A stretch of DNA of 64,000 nucleotides from Variovorax sp. J22G73 (GCF_030317035.1 NZ_JASZYK010000005.1:310001-374000), one strand, 5' to 3'; shown: positions 9,180 to 17,380, counted from the first letter of the stretch. The notes: generated by a model from the letters alone, not told the origin. A program made the numbers and translations.

Positions 9180-10475
9180 ATGCCTACAGAGACCCGCTAC
9201 GAGAACTTCGACCTGCGCATCTGGCGCGAGGGCGACCGCTACCTGGCCGAGGTGACCAACTCGCCGGCCGGGTCGTCGGAGCGCGAAGTGCTCCAGTGGC
9301 CCTTCGGCGGCCCGGCCGACCGCGTGCTGCTGCTGGAGCTGGAGAACGCGGTGCTCAAGAGCCGGCTCACCCTGCGCGGCGGGCCCATCATCTCGCCCGA
9401 GGAAAAAGTGCTGCGCGACTTCGGGGCCGAGGTGTTCAAGGCCGTGTTCAGGGACTCGCGCTCGGTGTCGGCCACCTACACCGGCAGCCGCGCCCTGCTG
9501 CTCGGCAAGGACGACACTGGCCTGCGGCTGAACCTGCGCATCGACCCGCCCGAGCTGGCCTGCCTGCCGTGGGAGTACGTGTTCGACGAGGCGGGCAAGC
9601 CCGACCACTACCTGTGCCTGAGCAGCAAGTCGCCGCTGGTGCGCTACCTGCACAGCACGCAGCAGCGCGCGCCGGTGCGCGGCCAGGGCCCGGTGCGCGT
9701 GCTCGGCATGATCGCCAACCCGGGCGGCACCTGGACCTGGCTGGACACCGAGGCCGAGCGCCGCCACATGGAAGAAATCCTGCGCGCGCCGGGCCTGCAG
9801 GTGGAGTTCAACTGGGTGCTGCGCGCCACGCCCGACGGCCTGTTCGACATGATGCAGCGCGGGCCCTGGCACATCTTTCACTTCATCGGGCACGGCGGCA
9901 CCGACCGCTACACCGACGCCGACGGCCAGACCCGCAGCGAAGGCTTCGTCGTCATGGACGACGGGCTCGGCGGCCCGGTGAAGGTGTCGGCCTCGCGGCT
10001 GGCGGACATCCTGGCCGATGGCGATGTCGACCTGGCGGTACTCAACTGCTGCGAGAGCGCGCAGGGCAACGCCTCTTCCAGCGTGGGCGCGGCGCTGGTC
10101 GAGCAAGGCGTGCCGATGGCCATCGCGATGCAGTTCGCCATCACCAACACGGCCGCGTCGCGCTTCTCGGAGCACTTCTACAAGTCGCTCACCAAGGGGC
10201 AGACGGTGGAGCGCGCGCTGACGGTGGCGCGCAAGTACATCCGCATGAACTCGGACGCGGAGTGGGCCATTCCGGTGCTGTTCACCCGCTCGGGGTCGTT
10301 CGCGCTGTTCGATGCGATGCCGGACGCGCCGATGCAGCAGGAGGCGCTCGGTGTACTCGGGACTGTCGGTACGGTCGGTACGGTCGGCGCAGCTCGCGCG
10401 GTGCCCGCCGCCGCCCCGCCCGCGCGGATGAGCCTGGCGCAGTCCAAGCTGCGCGAACTCTGGGGCGACCGATGA
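9180..10475 (+). CDS. CHAT-domain protein 1 (caspase-like cysteine protease)
   Basis: A 431-residue protein. Residues 1-110 are an alpha/beta region I do not recognise. Residues about 165-375 form a CHAT (caspase HetF-associated) domain with the His in FHFIGHGGT (His238) and the Cys in AVLNCCESAQG (Cys291), the expected clan CD dyad; VPMAIAMQFAITN is the following conserved CHAT strand. There is no signal peptide or TM segment, so it is cytoplasmic. The tail holds a short GTVGTVGTVG repeat coded by a 9-base DNA repeat (10365-10387). ATG 9180 follows GGGGG; a TTG at 9174 is an alternative. It overlaps the membrane-protein gene by 4 bases. Substrate unknown. Confidence 0.85.
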   Translation: MPTETRYENFDLRIWREGDRYLAEVTNSPAGSSEREVLQWPFGGPADRVLLLELENAVLKSRLTLRGGPIISPEEKVLRDFGAEVFKAVFRDSRSVSATYTGSRALLLGKDDTGLRLNLRIDPPELACLPWEYVFDEAGKPDHYLCLSSKSPLVRYLHSTQQRAPVRGQGPVRVLGMIANPGGTWTWLDTEAERRHMEEILRAPGLQVEFNWVLRATPDGLFDMMQRGPWHIFHFIGHGGTDRYTDADGQTRSEGFVVMDDGLGGPVKVSASRLADILADGDVDLAVLNCCESAQGNASSSVGAALVEQGVPMAIAMQFAITNTAASRFSEHFYKSLTKGQTVERALTVARKYIRMNSDAEWAIPVLFTRSGSFALFDAMPDAPMQQEALGVLGTVGTVGTVGAARAVPAAAPPARMSLAQSKLRELWGDR

Positions 10476-12124
10476 CGCTGTGGTCGGTCAGCATGGTCTT
10501 CGCGGCCGGACTGACGGTGTTGATGGCCTCCGCCGGGTTCAACCGCCCGAGCTGGTCGCGCAGCTACACCACCGCGCGGCGCTACTGGACGGCCGTGGCC
10601 GTGCATGCCGGCCTGTACCTTCTGATGTTCATGCTGTGCTACGGCGTGCTGCTGCGCATCATGGGCGCCGATGCGCCACGGGGGTCGGGCGCGCGCACGC
10701 TGGTGCTGTGGCTGGCGCTGGCGCTGGTCGCCTGCCTGCGGGCGATTGCGCCGCTGTCTTTGCGGGTGCGCGCGCGGCTGCATGGCGCGGCCGGCATTCC
10801 GCAGCAGGCGCTGTCGCTCGCCAAGTTCCTGGCCGAGATGCCCTTCCAGGCCGGCAGCGACGTCCAGGCCCAGGCCCGCGACATGCTGCGCATGCGCGGC
10901 ATCGACGCCGAGCGCGACTGGCTGCCGCTGGCGCAGCCGCTGCACCAGCAGATGCGCAGGGCCGCGGAGCTTTTCATCCAGCTGCGCGGCTGGGACCAGG
11001 AGCGCGCGCTGGCGCGCTACACGCGCGAGGTGACGCACGAGCTCTACCGGCTGCGCCAGCGCTTCGACCGGCTCTCGTTCCGGGTGTCGCGCACGCTGGC
11101 CTCCATCGAGCAGCTGGGAGAAATCAAGGTCATCGCCGCCGAGCACGGCATCGACGGCAACAAGGAGCTGGACGACCGCCTGCGCCACCTGGTGAGCGAC
11201 ATGATCTCGGACGTGTGCGAGGACATCGGCCTGTTCTACCGCGACGCCTGCGTGCTCGCCGCGCGCGGCGTGCTGGCCACCAACGCGCGGCAGGCCGGGC
11301 GCAACGCGGCCCTGGAGCGCATGGGGTTCACGGCCTGCGCGAGCGAGCCCGACAACCTCGCGCGCGCCTTCGGCTACGCGGCGCTGTTGATGCTGGCGGG
11401 CCTGTGGATCTTCTTCGTCGTGCTGCCGCCCGACGACGGCGCGGGGCTGTCGGTGGGCCAGCGCATCGCGGTGATCCTGGTGATCGTGCTGGGCACGCTG
11501 GCCATCGCGATCCTGCCCAAGTTCTATTTCGGGTTCGCGAGCGCGGGGCTGCACCGCCGCACGCCGCCGGGCTTCGTGGTTGCGGCGGGGGCGTGCGCGC
11601 TCGGTTTCTCGGTGCTGGTCAATCTCGCGGCGGGCGCGCTGATCTACGGCGGCATGCCGGGCGCGCTGCAGCGGCTGGCGGAGGCCGCGTCCACCCTGCC
11701 CTCGACCTTCCTGACCGGTGCGCTGGTCGCCTGGCTCACGCAGGACCACCGGTGGGCGGCGGTGGACGACGCCCGCACGCGGCGCGGCCTGGACGCCGCG
11801 TTGTTCGGCGCCGCCTGGCTGCTCTCGGCGGTGGTGTCGCGCGGGTTCGCCGCCGACACGTTCGCCGACTTCTGGACCTGGCGAACGCTGGCGGCCGTCG
11901 TCGCGGGCCTGGTGCTGGGGGCGGCGATGGGCGCGGCCATTCCGGAACTGGCGCGGCGCCGGCGCGAGCCCCCGGCGCGCGACACCGCAGCGGCATCGGG
12001 CGAACCGAAGGCGCTGAGCCTGCCGGTGCCCCCCATCGCCGCGTACGAGCTGAACCTGCCCGACAGCGTACTCACGCCGGTGCCCGTGGCGCAGGCCGCA
12101 GAGAAGTCCGAACTGGCCCGCTGA
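10472..12124 (+). CDS. Polytopic membrane protein of the CHAT cassette (unknown family)
   Basis: A 550-residue protein I do not recognise. About three TM helices occupy residues 3-95. A charged, helix-rich cytosolic region of about 200 residues follows (LRMRGIDAERDWLPL, REVTHELYRLRQRF, LVSDMISDVCEDIGL). Five or six more TM helices occupy roughly 305-500, then a Pro/Ala-rich tail. The start ATG 10472 overlaps the CHAT 1 stop (ATGA), so translation is coupled. The architecture, a large soluble domain between two TM bundles, would suit a membrane sensor, scaffold or pore controlled by the CHAT proteases. That role is inference. Confidence 0.75.
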   Translation: MTLWSVSMVFAAGLTVLMASAGFNRPSWSRSYTTARRYWTAVAVHAGLYLLMFMLCYGVLLRIMGADAPRGSGARTLVLWLALALVACLRAIAPLSLRVRARLHGAAGIPQQALSLAKFLAEMPFQAGSDVQAQARDMLRMRGIDAERDWLPLAQPLHQQMRRAAELFIQLRGWDQERALARYTREVTHELYRLRQRFDRLSFRVSRTLASIEQLGEIKVIAAEHGIDGNKELDDRLRHLVSDMISDVCEDIGLFYRDACVLAARGVLATNARQAGRNAALERMGFTACASEPDNLARAFGYAALLMLAGLWIFFVVLPPDDGAGLSVGQRIAVILVIVLGTLAIAILPKFYFGFASAGLHRRTPPGFVVAAGACALGFSVLVNLAAGALIYGGMPGALQRLAEAASTLPSTFLTGALVAWLTQDHRWAAVDDARTRRGLDAALFGAAWLLSAVVSRGFAADTFADFWTWRTLAAVVAGLVLGAAMGAAIPELARRRREPPARDTAAASGEPKALSLPVPPIAAYELNLPDSVLTPVPVAQAAEKSELAR

Positions 12125-12150
12125 AACGAAGACAGCAAAGAAAGAACCCG

Positions 12151-12498
12151 ATGCCGCTCTACCTGCACCAATGGCGCTACAAGGACGAGCAGATCCGCCA
12201 GATGCTCGAGAACGAAGAGTCATCGGACCGCGCGGACGTCGTGCGCACCGCCATCGAGGCCTTCGGCGGCACGCTGCACGGCTTCTACTACGCCTTCGGC
12301 GACTGCGACGGCGTGGCCATCTCGGAGTTTCCCGACGAGGCCACCGCGCTCTCGTGCGTGATGCTCATCTACGGCCAGGGCCGCATCCAGAACGTGCGCA
12401 CCAGCACGCTGTTCACGCAGCAGGCCACGCTGGCGGCCGTTCGCCAGGCGCAGGACGTGCTGCATCCGCCGCAGGCCGGCGACCAGCCTTCACCGTAG
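12151..12498 (+). CDS. GYD-domain protein
   Basis: A 115-residue protein beginning MPLYLHQWRYKDEQIRQM and continuing with a ferredoxin-like beta-alpha-beta pattern: FGGTLHGFYYAFGDCDGVAI, FPDEATALSCVMLIYGQG, VRTSTLFT. This matches the GYD family of small alpha/beta proteins of unknown function; the name motif is degenerate here (GDCD). No catalytic residues can be assigned. It starts 26 bases after the membrane-protein gene and ends 13 bases before CHAT 2, so it is part of the operon. Possibly a small ligand- or partner-binding subunit. Confidence 0.75.
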   Translation: MPLYLHQWRYKDEQIRQMLENEESSDRADVVRTAIEAFGGTLHGFYYAFGDCDGVAISEFPDEATALSCVMLIYGQGRIQNVRTSTLFTQQATLAAVRQAQDVLHPPQAGDQPSP

Positions 12499-12511
12499 GA
12501 GGCACACCCCA

Positions 12512-14737
12512 ATGCTGATGCCCGCCATCGACCTGGACGCCGGCATGAGCGCCGGCGCCGTGCTCCAGCGCCTGGCGCTCAACGGCTACTGGCTGGACGC
12601 CGCGCAGGACGCGGCCCGCGCGCGCATCACGGCAGTGGCCGCGCGCGTGGGCCGCCCCATCGAAGAAGTCGCTGCCAGGCTGGCCCGCAATGCGGACGAC
12701 TGCGGCGCCGCCATCCGCCGCCAGTGGGGAACCCACGTGCTCTGGTACGCACGCGAACTGCGCGAGGTGCTCGTCGCGTGCAGCCATGCGCCGCCGGCGC
12801 TGCCGCTGCTCGACGTGCTCGACCTGCACGAGCCGGACAGCCAGCCGCCGATCGACATCGGCGCCGGCGCGGTCGTCATGCGCAACGGCGTGACGCTGTT
12901 GAACGGCGAGCCCGTGGGCGTGTCGCTGCGCGTGGCCGCGGACGCGTTCGTGCTGCCGGCACGCGCGCCGGCACCCGCCGACATGGCGCTGCGCGGCGCC
13001 GATCCACTGGCCCCGGCCACCGCCGGTGCCGCGCGGCCGACGCCCACGCCCATGCCCACACCGGTGGCACCGCCCGCGGGACCGATCAAGGCCTGGCCTC
13101 GCATCGAAGCCCCCGAAGCCAAGGCCGCGGGCGAGGTGTTCGAGGTGGTCGTCGGGTTCGGCGCGCAGGCGCAGGCCCAGGTGAGCGGCGCGGCGGTCGA
13201 CCTGCCCTTCTCGGCCGAGGTGCAGGCGCTCGACCTCCAGGTCGAACTGTCGGCCGGCCCCGGCGTGCAGGCGCCCGAAGGCTGGAGCCGGCCGCTGCGC
13301 GTGACCGCCGCCGACGTGGCCACGGCGCAGGTCAGCTTCAAGCTGGTCGGCGTGGAACCGGAGAACCCGGCGCAGCCCTTTCTCACCATGCTGGAAGTGC
13401 GCTACGTGCTGGGCGGCACGGTCTGCGGCACCGCCTCGCGGGCGCTGGCGATCATGCCCGCGGCGCACGGCGACCGGCTCGATCCCCGCCCCCTCGGCCA
13501 GCCCTGGCAGGCCATGCCCGCGGCCGCCACGCCGGTCGCGCTGGTGGCCGATGCCAAGGTGCCCGACCTCACCCTGGACATCGGCAAGCCCGACCGCAAC
13601 GCCGCCAGCGGCCAGTACGTGTGCCGCCTCATCAGCCCGCATGCCTTGGCCACCGCCACCGGCCCCTTCGACATGGACCTGGGCCAGGACGCCAAGACCT
13701 TCGCGCGCTCCGTCGTCGAGGAGGTGCGCCAGTACGGCAACAGCGCCCTGCTGGCCACCGCGCTGGAGAGCCTGGGCCGGCTGGTGGCCGAGCGCCTGCC
13801 CGGCGAGTTCTTCCAGGCGCTGGCCGAGCTGAGCGGCCGGCTGGCGCCGGAGCCGGTGTCGCTGCTCATCGTGAGCGCCGAGCCCTACGTGCCCTGGGAG
13901 CTCGCGTGGATGGACGCGCCGCTGGACGCCGCGCGCCCCAGCTACCTGGGCGCGCAGACGCTGGCCGGCCGGTGGCTGCGCGACAGCGCCCCGCCGCCAC
14001 TGGCGGCGAATGCCGCGGCACGGCCGGCCGCGCACCCCATCGCCTCGCTGCAGGTGCGCAACATGGCGACCATGGCCGCGTGGTACAGCGCGGCCTCGGG
14101 CCTGCGCAAGCTGCCCAAGGCCGAAGCCGAGGTCGAGGCGCTCAGCGGCAGCTACCCCGGCGTCACGCTCAAGGCCACGGCCGAGGGCATGCGCGACCTG
14201 CTCAACGCGACGCTGCAGGGCAAGTCGGGCCCTGTCGCGGTCGAGGCGGTGCACCTGGCGGGCCACGGCGACTTCGACCCCACGCGGCCCGACGGCTCCG
14301 CGATGTTCCTGCAGGACGGCGCGCCGCTGCGCTCCACGCTTTTTCGTGCCGCCAAATACGGCGGCGAGCGGCAGCCGCTGCTGTTCCTGAACGCCTGCAT
14401 GCTGGGCATCGGGGGCGAGCTGCTGGGCGACATGGCGGGGTTCCCCGGCAACTCGCTTCGCGGCGGTTTCGGCGGCGTGCTGGGCGCGCTGTGGGAGGTG
14501 GACGACGACGTCGCCCACGACATCGCCATCGAGTTCTGGCGACGGGCACTGCCTGCGGCAACCGAGGCTTCCGACGCATCCGCGGTGCCCGCAGCGCCAG
14601 CGGAAGGCGAACCGGTGGGCGCCATCCTGCGCGACCTGCGCGCCCGATACCCGGGCACGGCGGGCACGCCCATCCCGACCTTTCTTTCGTATGTGTACTA
14701 CGGCCACCCGCGGCTGACGCTGCGGCGCGCGCCCTGA
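12512..14737 (+). CDS. CHAT-domain protein 2, large multidomain
   Basis: A 741-residue protein. The N-terminal 110 residues are helical; a Pro/Ala-rich linker (about 150-195) leads to a beta-rich region (205-315), then a C-terminal CHAT domain (about 445-735). The dyad is His585 in VHLAGHGDFD and Cys629 in LLFLNACMLG, followed by RGGFGGVLGALWEVDD, the conserved strand after the Cys. AGGAGG lies 9 bases before ATG 12512. It shares only the CHAT core with the first CHAT protein and has a different N-terminal half, suggesting two proteases with different inputs or a cascade. No signal peptide. Target unknown. Confidence 0.85.
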   Translation: MLMPAIDLDAGMSAGAVLQRLALNGYWLDAAQDAARARITAVAARVGRPIEEVAARLARNADDCGAAIRRQWGTHVLWYARELREVLVACSHAPPALPLLDVLDLHEPDSQPPIDIGAGAVVMRNGVTLLNGEPVGVSLRVAADAFVLPARAPAPADMALRGADPLAPATAGAARPTPTPMPTPVAPPAGPIKAWPRIEAPEAKAAGEVFEVVVGFGAQAQAQVSGAAVDLPFSAEVQALDLQVELSAGPGVQAPEGWSRPLRVTAADVATAQVSFKLVGVEPENPAQPFLTMLEVRYVLGGTVCGTASRALAIMPAAHGDRLDPRPLGQPWQAMPAAATPVALVADAKVPDLTLDIGKPDRNAASGQYVCRLISPHALATATGPFDMDLGQDAKTFARSVVEEVRQYGNSALLATALESLGRLVAERLPGEFFQALAELSGRLAPEPVSLLIVSAEPYVPWELAWMDAPLDAARPSYLGAQTLAGRWLRDSAPPPLAANAAARPAAHPIASLQVRNMATMAAWYSAASGLRKLPKAEAEVEALSGSYPGVTLKATAEGMRDLLNATLQGKSGPVAVEAVHLAGHGDFDPTRPDGSAMFLQDGAPLRSTLFRAAKYGGERQPLLFLNACMLGIGGELLGDMAGFPGNSLRGGFGGVLGALWEVDDDVAHDIAIEFWRRALPAATEASDASAVPAAPAEGEPVGAILRDLRARYPGTAGTPIPTFLSYVYYGHPRLTLRRAP

Positions 14738-14754
14738 ACGGAGGTTTTTCAACC

Positions 14755-16320
14755 ATGGCAGCCACTCTCCTGAACGGAACCAACCAGGCCGTGTCCATCG
14801 GCCCCGGCTATGCCCTGCGCACGCCGGGCTTCACCGGCGCGGCCGAGCTGCGTGCCGGCGGCACCACCGCCACCACGCGCGCCAGCGTGCGCGGGCTCGA
14901 CCAGGGCATGGACGCGCTGGACGCCGCGCTGGCGGCGGCCGACGTGTCGCAGGTGCGCCTGATCGACCTGACGCTCAAGCCCGCGGCGGCGGGTGGCACC
15001 ACCGGGCGCAGCGCCGGCGCGGCCGCCGGCGACATCGAGCTCGAGGTGCCCGACCTGGGCGACGACACCGGCCAGCTGGTGCTGTCGGTCGACGACGCGG
15101 GCGCGCTGCATTGGCACTTGCCTGAGCCTGCAACACCGACAGCAACAGCGCCATCGTCGGGGTCGCCATCAGCGCCGTCGGCTCCGGTATCGCGCGGCGG
15201 AGGCGGCGGCGTCAAGCGCTTCCGCATCCCGGCGCAGGTGGCGCCGCCACCGGCGCTCGCGTCCGACAGTGGCACGCAGCGCAGCGTGCTCGGCCTGGTC
15301 GGGCGCAAGCTGCTGAAGGTGCTCGTGTATCCGCTGACCGACCCCGTCCTGGGCGCCGTCGGTGAGCACTTCGTGGGCCAGTGGGAAGACAAGAACCGCC
15401 CCTACGCCGTGCGCAGCTTCACCCCGCAGGACTACCAGGGCGCGCCCGACGTGCGCCACACGCCCGACACCCTCGCCGCGCTGGCGGCCCAGGGCCCGGC
15501 GCTGCTGTTCGTGCACGGCACCTTCAGCACGTCGAGCGCGGGCTTCGGCGCGCTGCCGTCGCCAACGCTCGACGCCTTGCACCAGCGCTACGGCGGCCGC
15601 GTGATCGCCTTCGACCACCCCAGCGTGAGCGTGGACCCCGACGCCAACGTGCGGTGGCTGCTCGGGCAGCTGCCGCCCGGTGGCATCGACCTCGACATCG
15701 TGTGCCACAGCCGCGGCGGCCTGGTCTCGCGCGTGCTGGCCGAGACGCCGCCCGCGCCGGGCATGGACACCGCCCGCGCCCGGGTGCGCCGCCTGGTGTT
15801 CGGCGCCGCGCCCAACAACGGCACGGTGCTGGCCGACCCCGACCACATGGTGGCCATGGTCGACCGGCTGACCACGCTGCTCGCGCTGTTCCCCACCGGC
15901 CCGGTGACCGAGACGCTGGAGGCGCTGGTCACCGTCGTGAAGGTCATTGCGCACGGCGCGCTCAAGGGACTCGACGGGCTGGCGAGCATGCGGCCGCAGG
16001 GCGAGTTCCTGGGCCGGGTCAATGCCGGCACGGCCGCGCCCGCCGACTACTTCGCCATCGCCTCGAACTATTCCGCCATCGACACCGGCCTGCGCGGGCT
16101 GGTGGCCGGCGGCACCGACCTGCTGCTGGACACCGTCTTCGGCGAGGCCGGCAACGACCTCGTGGTGCCGACCGAGGGCGTGTTCCAGACGAACGGCAGC
16201 AGCCGCTTTCCGCTGGACGCAGGAAGGGTGCTGCTGTTCGAGCCGAGAGAGGGTGTGTCGCACACCACGCTGTTCCAGCACGAGAAGGTGTCTGAGCGGC
16301 TGTTGGCGTGGCTCGCTTGA
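14755..16320 (+). CDS. Alpha/beta-hydrolase (lipase/esterase-like) of the CHAT cassette
   Basis: A 521-residue protein. Residues 1-240 are non-catalytic: a Gly/Ala-rich start, an acidic stretch (DLGDDTGQLVLSVDD) and a Ser/Pro/Gly linker (125-152). The hydrolase domain spans about 245-520, with oxyanion-hole motif LLFVHGTFSTS (253-), nucleophile elbow VCHSRGGLVS (Ser319), probable Asp468 in GNDLVVPT and His503 in GVSHTTLF, an intact triad. The fold resembles PGAP1/lipase-like hydrolases. It has no signal peptide, so it acts inside the cell. GGAGG lies 10 bases before ATG 14755 and it is the last gene of the cassette. It could be the effector acted on by the CHAT proteases. Confidence 0.8.
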   Translation: MAATLLNGTNQAVSIGPGYALRTPGFTGAAELRAGGTTATTRASVRGLDQGMDALDAALAAADVSQVRLIDLTLKPAAAGGTTGRSAGAAAGDIELEVPDLGDDTGQLVLSVDDAGALHWHLPEPATPTATAPSSGSPSAPSAPVSRGGGGGVKRFRIPAQVAPPPALASDSGTQRSVLGLVGRKLLKVLVYPLTDPVLGAVGEHFVGQWEDKNRPYAVRSFTPQDYQGAPDVRHTPDTLAALAAQGPALLFVHGTFSTSSAGFGALPSPTLDALHQRYGGRVIAFDHPSVSVDPDANVRWLLGQLPPGGIDLDIVCHSRGGLVSRVLAETPPAPGMDTARARVRRLVFGAAPNNGTVLADPDHMVAMVDRLTTLLALFPTGPVTETLEALVTVVKVIAHGALKGLDGLASMRPQGEFLGRVNAGTAAPADYFAIASNYSAIDTGLRGLVAGGTDLLLDTVFGEAGNDLVVPTEGVFQTNGSSRFPLDAGRVLLFEPREGVSHTTLFQHEKVSERLLAWLA

Positions 16321-16356
16321 TCCTTTACGCCGCTGGGCCTCGGCCGGCGTGATCGG

Positions 16357-17037
16357 TCAGCGCAGCACCGCGCCGCGCCAGACCACCAGCCCCAAGACCG
16401 TGAGCTGGTCCGCATCGACCGTCGTTTCTTTGTAGTCGGCGTTGTCCGCCAGCACGCGCACCTGGCCGCCGATGTGCACCTGCAGGCGGCGCAGCAGCAG
16501 GTTGCGCGTGTGGTCGGTGATGAGGTGGATGCGCCCGTCGGTGATCTGGTTGTGCCGCGTGTCGATGAGGATGATGTCGCCCGAACTCAAGGTGGGGCGC
16601 ATCGCGTCGCCCGGCATCTTCATCGCGGCGAGGTGCTCGCTGTCCAGGTCCTGGTCGCGCAGCCATGCGCTGCAGAAGGCCTGGGCGCGAAAAATCGTCG
16701 GCATCGAATCACCGAAAACGCCCGGCTCCTTGCCGGCGAGCCGGTACAGGGGCAGCGTGGTCATCGTCTTGGGAAGGTCGGTCGGCGCCCAGGGCTGCGC
16801 GCGCCCTGTGCCGCGCATCAGCCATTCCAGCGACACGTCCGCCGCATCGGCGAGCGCCACCAGCACCCGGCGCGATGGCTCGCTGCCCGCGAGGTAGCGC
16901 GTCAGCGCGCTGTTCGACACCCCCACGCGGCGCGCCAGCGTGCTCGCATTTCCCACCTTCGCAATGATCTGGCGCAGCCGCGTCGCGAAATCTTCGTCGA
17001 TGGCGGGCAAATCAATATCAGCTGAAGCAGTGCTCAT
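16357..17037 (-). CDS. XRE-family regulator with degenerate S24 (LexA/CI-like) domain
   Basis: A 226-residue regulator. The N-terminal HTH (about 18-75) contains STLARRVGVSNSALTRYLAG. The C-terminal half has the S24 fold, with GDIILIDT and VRVLADN strands. The catalytic Ser of GDSM is Ala here (MPGDAMRPTL, Ala145), and the Lys of the family motif LLVKRLQ is Arg (LLLRRLQ, Arg183). Self-cleavage is therefore not expected, and the domain probably serves dimerisation or ligand sensing. It is convergent with the CHAT cassette (36 bases between stops) and divergent from the flavin monooxygenase gene. A perfect palindrome lies 24 bases upstream of its start. Confidence 0.85.
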   Translation of the reverse strand: MSTASADIDLPAIDEDFATRLRQIIAKVGNASTLARRVGVSNSALTRYLAGSEPSRRVLVALADAADVSLEWLMRGTGRAQPWAPTDLPKTMTTLPLYRLAGKEPGVFGDSMPTIFRAQAFCSAWLRDQDLDSEHLAAMKMPGDAMRPTLSSGDIILIDTRHNQITDGRIHLITDHTRNLLLRRLQVHIGGQVRVLADNADYKETTVDADQLTVLGLVVWRGAVLR

Positions 17038-17060
17038 GAATTTCTATTTACGCAAAATAA

Positions 17061-17074
17061 TTTCGATATCGAAA
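17061..17074. promoter_or_regulatory. Palindromic operator candidate TTTCGATATCGAAA
   Basis: A perfect 14-base palindrome lying 24 bases upstream of the XRE/S24-like regulator start, where an autoregulatory operator would sit. CGAAA half-sites recur at 17174-17184 as CGAAA-A-TTTCG. HTH regulators of this type bind short palindromes as dimers. Binding by this protein is inferred from position and symmetry. Confidence 0.5.
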
Positions 17075-17296
17075 AATATGCTTATGAAAACGTTTTATTA
17101 AAGCAAATTAACGAGGCCATAAGTGCGCGCCTACAATTTAAACCCGACGGCGAAATCAGAGTTTTTTACAAATCGAAAATTTCGCCGAAAAACGGCCCGA
17201 TTGTGACGCAAAAACGCAGTGCCTTGCACGCGCTCAGAGCCCTTGTGCGGGGGCGGTCCGGCAGGTCGCAGGCGATATGGCTTCGTCAGAAATTCT

Positions 17297-17323
17297 CATA
17301 TCTTTATTCGATAAACAGATATG
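17297..17323 (+). promoter_or_regulatory. Inverted repeat CATATCT-N13-AGATATG upstream of the monooxygenase operon
   Basis: Two perfect 7-base arms with a 13-base AT-rich centre (TTATTCGATAA inside) lie 58 bases before ATG 17381. It is a plausible LysR-type or other activator site for the organosulfur-like operon, perhaps for the CysB-like regulator encoded at 23898. No strong -35/-10 pair is visible. Confidence 0.4.
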
Positions 17324-17380
17324 CAAAGCGCGGGCGCCGCATGTCGGCAAGTTCGTGAAAACCGCATCCAGGTCAAGCAA

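Larger units (their letters stand above)
17038..17380. other. Intergenic region, AT-rich, holding two operator-like repeats
   Basis: These 343 bases between the divergent regulator and monooxygenase genes contain no credible ORF. They are conspicuously AT-rich against the surroundings, especially 17041-17190. They hold a 14-base palindrome (17061-17074), a CGAAA-A-TTTCG repeat (17174-17184), several further CGAAA motifs, and a CATATCT/AGATATG inverted repeat (17297-17323). It is probably a bidirectional control region. Confidence 0.6.

Noticed and set aside
10178-12223. A 681-codon minus-strand open frame over the CHAT membrane protein
   Set aside because: Antisense shadow; the plus frame has coherent TM helices and a 4-base overlap with CHAT 1.
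12724-16320. A 1198-codon frame reading through CHAT 2 into the hydrolase
   Set aside because: The upstream part is an out-of-frame shadow of CHAT 2. The hydrolase starts at ATG 14755 with GGAGG upstream.
16327-16350. ACGCCG-N12-CGGCGT between the convergent hydrolase and regulator genes as a terminator
   Set aside because: Short stem, 12-base loop and no T run. It is common by chance in GC-rich DNA.
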